64,000 nt of DNA. Origin: Deinococcota bacterium (GTDB lineage: Bacteria > Deinococcota > Deinococci > Deinococcales > Trueperaceae). The position numbers were made by a program, and so were the translations under genes. Below, piece by piece: positions 60,863-64,000 of this stretch. The DNA lies in NCBI GenBank assembly GCA_963170125.1, contig CAUJFI010000020.1, positions 1 through 64,000 on the forward strand, written 5' to 3'. The notes beneath the pieces are model-generated. The model was not told where the DNA came from and did not search any database. It saw only the letters and a program-made list of their open reading frames with translations. The first letter of the stretch is position 1. The number at the start of each line of letters is the position of its first letter.

Positions 60863-61216
60863 CTAGCTGGCCGCCCGGCCCGCCTTCGCACGCTCGGCCT
60901 TGCCCAGCGCCACCTCGTTCTCCAGGCCGTCCATGGCTGCTTCCCAGAACGAGCGGTAGCGGGCGGCCCAGGCGCCGACGGTCCGTAGGGGTCGCGGGTC
61001 CAGGGCGTAGATCCGGCGCCTGCCCTCGGCGCGTACGGTGGCGAACCCCTGCTCCCTGAGCACATGCAGCTGCTGCGACACCGCCGACTGGGTGATCCCG
61101 AACTCGCCGCCGACTAGCTCGACCAGCTCTCCCGCCGCGCGCTCGCCATCGGCCAGCACCTCGACCAAACGGCGGCGCACTGGGTCACCCAGGACCGCGA
61201 AAGGGTGCATATCCAT
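60863..61216 (-). CDS. ArsR-family winged-helix regulator
   Basis: The 117-residue protein has the ArsR pattern: FAVLGDPVRRRLVEVLADGE, ITQSAVSQQLHVLREQGFATVRAEGRRRIYAL. No metal-binding cysteines are present, so it senses something else or acts with its partner. The ATG directly follows the stop of the SRPBCC gene. ArsR plus SRPBCC/AHSA1 pairs are common. The inverted repeat at 62027-62046 upstream of the pair is a likely operator. Confidence 0.88.
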   Translation of the reverse strand: MDMHPFAVLGDPVRRRLVEVLADGERAAGELVELVGGEFGITQSAVSQQLHVLREQGFATVRAEGRRRIYALDPRPLRTVGAWAARYRSFWEAAMDGLENEVALGKAERAKAGRAAS

Positions 61217-61894
61217 CTACTCCCCCGCCGTAGGCTCGCCTTCCGCGGCGCCCATGCCGGGGCCATCACCCGTGTAGAACTTCCTCGTCGTCTCGGCCCT
61301 GGCCCGCGCCTGGTCTACTGGGGTGCCGGCCGCGGCGTCGGCCTCGCCCCATGCGACGGCGGCCGTCCCGTAGAACGCCTTCCCTTCCGCCGACATTGGC
61401 CACTCCGGGTCGGCCTCCGGCGGCTTGGCGCCGCCGGGGTCCGCGAGGTGGAGCGTCAGGCCGAGGAAGCCGCCGTCCCAGCCGACACCGACGGCGCCTG
61501 GGCCGTACACGTCGCTGAAGCCTGGCATGAGCGGCGCCTCGTGCTCCAGCTCAAGCCGCGTGCCGTCGACCTGCGGGACGAGCCGCAACGTAAGCCAGCT
61601 GACCCCGCCGCCGAACTCCCACGTGGCCTCGATGAGTTCCGGCTCGACGCACGCCTGGATGGTGCCGCCGGCGTTCCCCTCGAACTGGTAGCGGCCGCCG
61701 AGGCGCAGGTCGCCGCTGACGGGCAGGAACCAGCGCGACAGGCGCTCCGGCGTCGTGAGGGCGCGCCAGAGGTCGAGGGCGTCCGTGGCGTAGGTGCGTC
61801 CGACTACGACGACGGCCGTCTCCATACCGTCGCGCGTGCCGCTTGAGACGCGGCGGTCCATGTGCAGAAGATGCTCTTCAAACGGGAAAGCCAT
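61217..61894 (-). CDS. SRPBCC/AHSA1-family protein
   Basis: From ATG 61894 (AAGGAG upstream) the 225-residue protein has the AHSA1-like helix-grip fold: RTYATDALDLWRALTTPERLSRWFLP near 32-57, GGRYQFEGNAGGTI and WLTLRLVPQVDGTRLELEHE. Such proteins bind hydrophobic ligands in a deep cavity. The C-terminal 60 residues are an extra tail of unclear role. Encoded with, and probably regulated by, the adjacent ArsR protein. Confidence 0.8.
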   Translation of the reverse strand: MAFPFEEHLLHMDRRVSSGTRDGMETAVVVVGRTYATDALDLWRALTTPERLSRWFLPVSGDLRLGGRYQFEGNAGGTIQACVEPELIEATWEFGGGVSWLTLRLVPQVDGTRLELEHEAPLMPGFSDVYGPGAVGVGWDGGFLGLTLHLADPGGAKPPEADPEWPMSAEGKAFYGTAAVAWGEADAAAGTPVDQARARAETTRKFYTGDGPGMGAAEGEPTAGE

Positions 61895-62026
61895 GCTCAA
61901 GCTCCTTCGCTTGCGGCCGCGGGAGTGCCGCGGGGGTACCATTGGAGCACCGCCCGGCGCCGCGAGCTCGAGCCGTGAAGCCCGTCTGGCCGGCCAGGCG
62001 CCCCGGCGGCGACCGCTAAGAGAACC

Positions 62027-62046
62027 ATATTAGTAACCGCTAATAT
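62027..62046. promoter_or_regulatory. Palindromic operator ATATTAG-n6-CTAATAT
   Basis: A perfect 7-bp inverted repeat with 6-bp centre stands out as AT-rich in a GC-rich region, about 133 bases upstream of the SRPBCC start. It contains a minus-strand -10-like TAATAT with TTGCGT 15 bp before it. Size and symmetry suit an ArsR dimer. Confidence 0.65.
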
Positions 62047-62135
62047 AACGCAAGGAGGCGCGGCGCCCAGAGCAACCGAAGCAACCAGGGGTTCGGCTCC
62101 GGAGCACGCGAACCGCCTCCCCCGCCGACCCGCCC

Positions 62136-63116
62136 TCAACCTCCGATGGCCACCATGGTGCGGTCCCGCACGACGGGCGTCTTGATCCCCGTGGCCACCT
62201 TGTTGCGCGCCGCGAGAACGAACGCCTCGCGGATGGCGGCAACGGGGTCGGCCGCCCGAAGCGCGTGCCTCACGTCGAGTTCCCAATCGTGCATGAGGCA
62301 TGGCCGCAAGCGCCCGTCGCTCGTCAAGCGCATCCGACTACAGCCCGCGCAGAACGGCTCCGAGACGGAGTTGATGAAGCCGATGGCACCACGCCAGCCG
62401 TCCACCCGGTAGAGCCGCGCCGGCGCGCTCGGGTCCACCGGCACGGCTTGGAGCGGACCGAAGGCGGCCTCTATGAGCAGGCGGGTCTCGGCGCCGCTCA
62501 CGTACTTGCCCCGGTACTCCTCGGGCGAGGAGTTGTCGAGGTGCATGTACTCGATGAACCTCACCTGGAAGGGCCTATCCCTGGTCAACCCGGCCAGTCC
62601 GGCGACCTCACCCTCGTTGAGCCCGCGGATGACGACGGCGTTCAGCTTCACGGGTTCCAGGCCGGCGGCCACGATGGCCTCGATGCCGGCCCACACGGTC
62701 TCGATCCGGCCTCCGGAGGTGAGCAGACGGAACGCCTCCGGGTCCAGCGCGTCGAGCGAGACGTTAAGGCGGTCCAAACCCGCCTCGACGAGTTCGGGTA
62801 GGCGCCTGGCGAGGAGGCTGCCGTTCGTGGTGATGGCCACATCCTCCACTCCCGCCACCCGTTTGGCGTGGCGGATCATGGCGGGCAGCTCCTTGCGCAG
62901 GAGCGGCTCACCCCCCGTGAAGCGCACCGACGTCATGCCCAGCGACACGGCGGCCTCGACCACGTTGGCTACGTCCTGCGCGCTCACCACGCCGGCAGGC
63001 TCCTTGTGACCCACCCCCAACGGGTCGCAGTAGGTGCAGCGGTAGTTGCAGCGAGGCGTGACACTGATCCGCAGGTCTCTCACGATGCGGCCGTGCTGGT
63101 CGATCAATGTGTGCAT
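62136..63116 (-). CDS. moaA: GTP 3',8-cyclase
   Basis: From ATG 63116 the 326-residue radical SAM enzyme has C-x3-C-x2-C at 23-30 (CNYRCTYC), the RFTGGEPLLR motif, and the second cluster C-x2-C-x13-C (CAGCSRMRLTSDG...C). The C-terminal Gly-Gly is the essential MoaA tail. It starts molybdopterin synthesis from GTP. A start at 63173 would overlap moaE, so 63116 is preferred. Last gene of the run on this strand. Confidence 0.95.
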   Translation of the reverse strand: MHTLIDQHGRIVRDLRISVTPRCNYRCTYCDPLGVGHKEPAGVVSAQDVANVVEAAVSLGMTSVRFTGGEPLLRKELPAMIRHAKRVAGVEDVAITTNGSLLARRLPELVEAGLDRLNVSLDALDPEAFRLLTSGGRIETVWAGIEAIVAAGLEPVKLNAVVIRGLNEGEVAGLAGLTRDRPFQVRFIEYMHLDNSSPEEYRGKYVSGAETRLLIEAAFGPLQAVPVDPSAPARLYRVDGWRGAIGFINSVSEPFCAGCSRMRLTSDGRLRPCLMHDWELDVRHALRAADPVAAIREAFVLAARNKVATGIKTPVVRDRTMVAIGG

Positions 63117-63129
63117 GCGGCCCCGCCCC

Positions 63130-63654
63130 TCAGCGCCCGTCGTCCGTGGCGGTCGACACGTGACCAGACGCACGGTCAGGCACGGCGGCTGCCATGGTGG
63201 ACAGGGACGCTCCGGCCTGGCAGCCGGGCAGGCCGTCCGCTCCTACCCACACGGCGTCGCCGTCCACGAAGCGCTCCCGTTTCCACACGGGCAGGCGCGC
63301 TTTGACCTCGTCGATGATGTAGCGGCAAGCGTCGAAGGCCGCGTCGCGGTGGGCGGCGGCGGCGCCCACCCACACGGCGCAGTCGCCGATGTCAAGGTCG
63401 CCGGCCCGGTGCACGAGCGCCGCCCCGGTGATGGCGAAGCGTGCCCTGGCCTCCGCCAGGATGCGCTCGCCCTCCCTGAGGGCGAGCGCATCGTAGACCT
63501 CGTAGCTCAGCCCGGCCACGCTCCGCCCATCCGAGTGGTCGCGGACGCGCCCCTCGAAGGCGACGATCGCGCCGGAGCGCGGGTCGTCGAGCGCGTGTTC
63601 CCAGGCCCGCACGTCGATGGGCTCGCGCGCGATGGCGACGAGGCCGGCACCCAT
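63130..63654 (-). CDS. moaE: Molybdopterin synthase large subunit
   Basis: The 174-residue protein has the MoaE motifs GAIVAFEGRVRDHSDG near 28-43, VHRAGDLDIGDCAVWVGAAAAHRDAAFDACRYIID and the catalytic-lysine region KARLPVWKRERF. With MoaD thiocarboxylate it adds the dithiolene sulfurs to precursor Z. The C-terminal 25 residues are an unconserved extension. It starts one base after the moaD stop. Confidence 0.93.
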   Translation of the reverse strand: MGAGLVAIAREPIDVRAWEHALDDPRSGAIVAFEGRVRDHSDGRSVAGLSYEVYDALALREGERILAEARARFAITGAALVHRAGDLDIGDCAVWVGAAAAHRDAAFDACRYIIDEVKARLPVWKRERFVDGDAVWVGADGLPGCQAGASLSTMAAAVPDRASGHVSTATDDGR

Positions 63655-63655
63655 C

Positions 63656-63907
63656 TCAGCCGCCCGCGACTGGCGGGATGAAGCTCACCCGGTCACCGCC
63701 ACGCAACTCGTGTTCCCAGGGGACGAAGTCGTCGTTCACCGCGACACGCAAGACCGAGCGCGGCAGCGGGAAACCGTGGCGCGCACGCAGCTCCTCGTAC
63801 AGTTCCGCCGCGGTCGCCGCCGCCGTCTCCAGGGTCTCCCGGGCTTCCCCGCGCGCCTCACGCAGCACGGCGAAGTAGTCGATGGTCACGCTCTTCGCTT
63901 GGGTCAT
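63656..63907 (-). CDS. moaD: Molybdopterin synthase sulfur carrier subunit
   Basis: The 83-residue ubiquitin-like protein (ATG 63907) has VTIDYFAVLREARG at the start, ELYEELRARHGFPL in the middle, and ends VSFIPPVAGG, whose Gly-Gly becomes the thiocarboxylate. The frame remains open upstream to the window edge, so the true protein may be longer (see the next feature). Followed by moaE. Confidence 0.88.
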   Translation of the reverse strand: MTQAKSVTIDYFAVLREARGEARETLETAAATAAELYEELRARHGFPLPRSVLRVAVNDDFVPWEHELRGGDRVSFIPPVAGG

Positions 63908-64000
63908 CCGGTCCCCCCGCGCCAGGCTCGCCAGGGCGAGCTCGTACTCGGTCGGCAAGTTGGCGTTGGTGAGCTCACGCGCGTCCAGGCTGTCGATCAG
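63908..64000 (-). other. In-frame coding upstream of moaD, MobA C-terminus-like
   Basis: From the window edge the moaD frame is open and reads LIDSLDARELTNANLPTEY and on into MTQAKS. DxRELxNANxPxEY resembles the end of MobA guanylyltransferase (NxNTPE motif). No stop codon separates it from moaD, so this may be a MobA-MoaD fusion, or moaD may simply start at an internal codon. Only 93 bases are visible. Confidence 0.4.

Noticed and set aside
1-64000. CRISPR arrays, tRNA or rRNA genes, riboswitches, integrase and att sites
   Set aside because: None could be recognised by eye; no regularly spaced repeats, no TPsiC-arm/anticodon patterns and no site-specific recombinase.

Overview
This is a GC-rich (about 65-70%) bacterial chromosome segment that is densely coding, with many 4-base start/stop overlaps. 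Several start codons sit 6-8 bases after a -10 box with no Shine-Dalgarno (12887, 17478, 24358, 24435, 35226). That leaderless style, together with the gene content, suggests a Deinococcota member, perhaps Trueperaceae-like. This is an inference from memory, not from a search.

Layout. 1-3200 is a lower-GC accessory patch: an ankyrin-repeat fragment, an OLD-like ATPase/Toprim gene and two nested transposase remnants, followed by an orphan antitoxin. 3458-11742 is a surface-glycan or modified-peptide locus: a PqqD-like protein, an HprK-related kinase, two short GT2 glycosyltransferases, an NTP_transf_5 nucleotidyltransferase, a PglK-like flippase on the opposite strand, and a beta-helix lipoprotein. 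11784-14056 holds a decayed hipA and a DUF4143 ATPase with a palindromic leaderless promoter. 14186-17354 is a three-gene haem-copper reductase operon (CuA subunit, catalytic subunit, membrane cytochrome c). Its catalytic subunit lacks the oxidase tyrosine, so it may be a nitric oxide reductase. 17478-22451 pairs a SARP/BTAD regulator with a solute-binding protein whose promoter carries three direct repeats spaced 11 bp.

22702-29775 holds a DUF234 remnant, an HTH-citrate synthase fusion divergent from a NicX/M29-like gene, an M29 aminopeptidase, and a peptide-type ABC importer without ATPases. 29885-38335 is mixed: a CTP-dependent lipid-kinase-like membrane protein, a degenerate CDF protein, a lipoprotein, a broken EamA gene, a TPR protein, a VapBC pair, an Idh remnant, an aldo/keto reductase and a TIM-barrel isomerase.

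38427-48391 is a LacI-controlled sugar locus. A consensus promoter is covered at +1 by a palindromic operator, followed by lacI, a GH38 alpha-mannosidase, a CUT1-type ABC importer (binding protein, two permeases, ATPase) and a PHP/CehA-type hydrolase. After a YcaQ-family glycosylase gene, 49690-60098 on the minus strand is one long myo-inositol operon. An FbpABC/AfuABC-like importer is translationally coupled to iolD-iolE-iolG-iolB-iolC, all behind a consensus promoter at 60069-60098. 60299-62046 holds a small lipoprotein and an SRPBCC-ArsR pair with a palindromic operator. 62136-64000 is the molybdopterin run moaA-moaE-moaD, with upstream in-frame coding that resembles the end of MobA.

No rRNA, tRNA or CRISPR array was seen. 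The most unusual parts are the NO-reductase-like operon, the SARP-type promoter repeats, the PqqD/HprK/glycosyltransferase/flippase cluster, and the fusion of an AfuABC-like importer to an iol operon.
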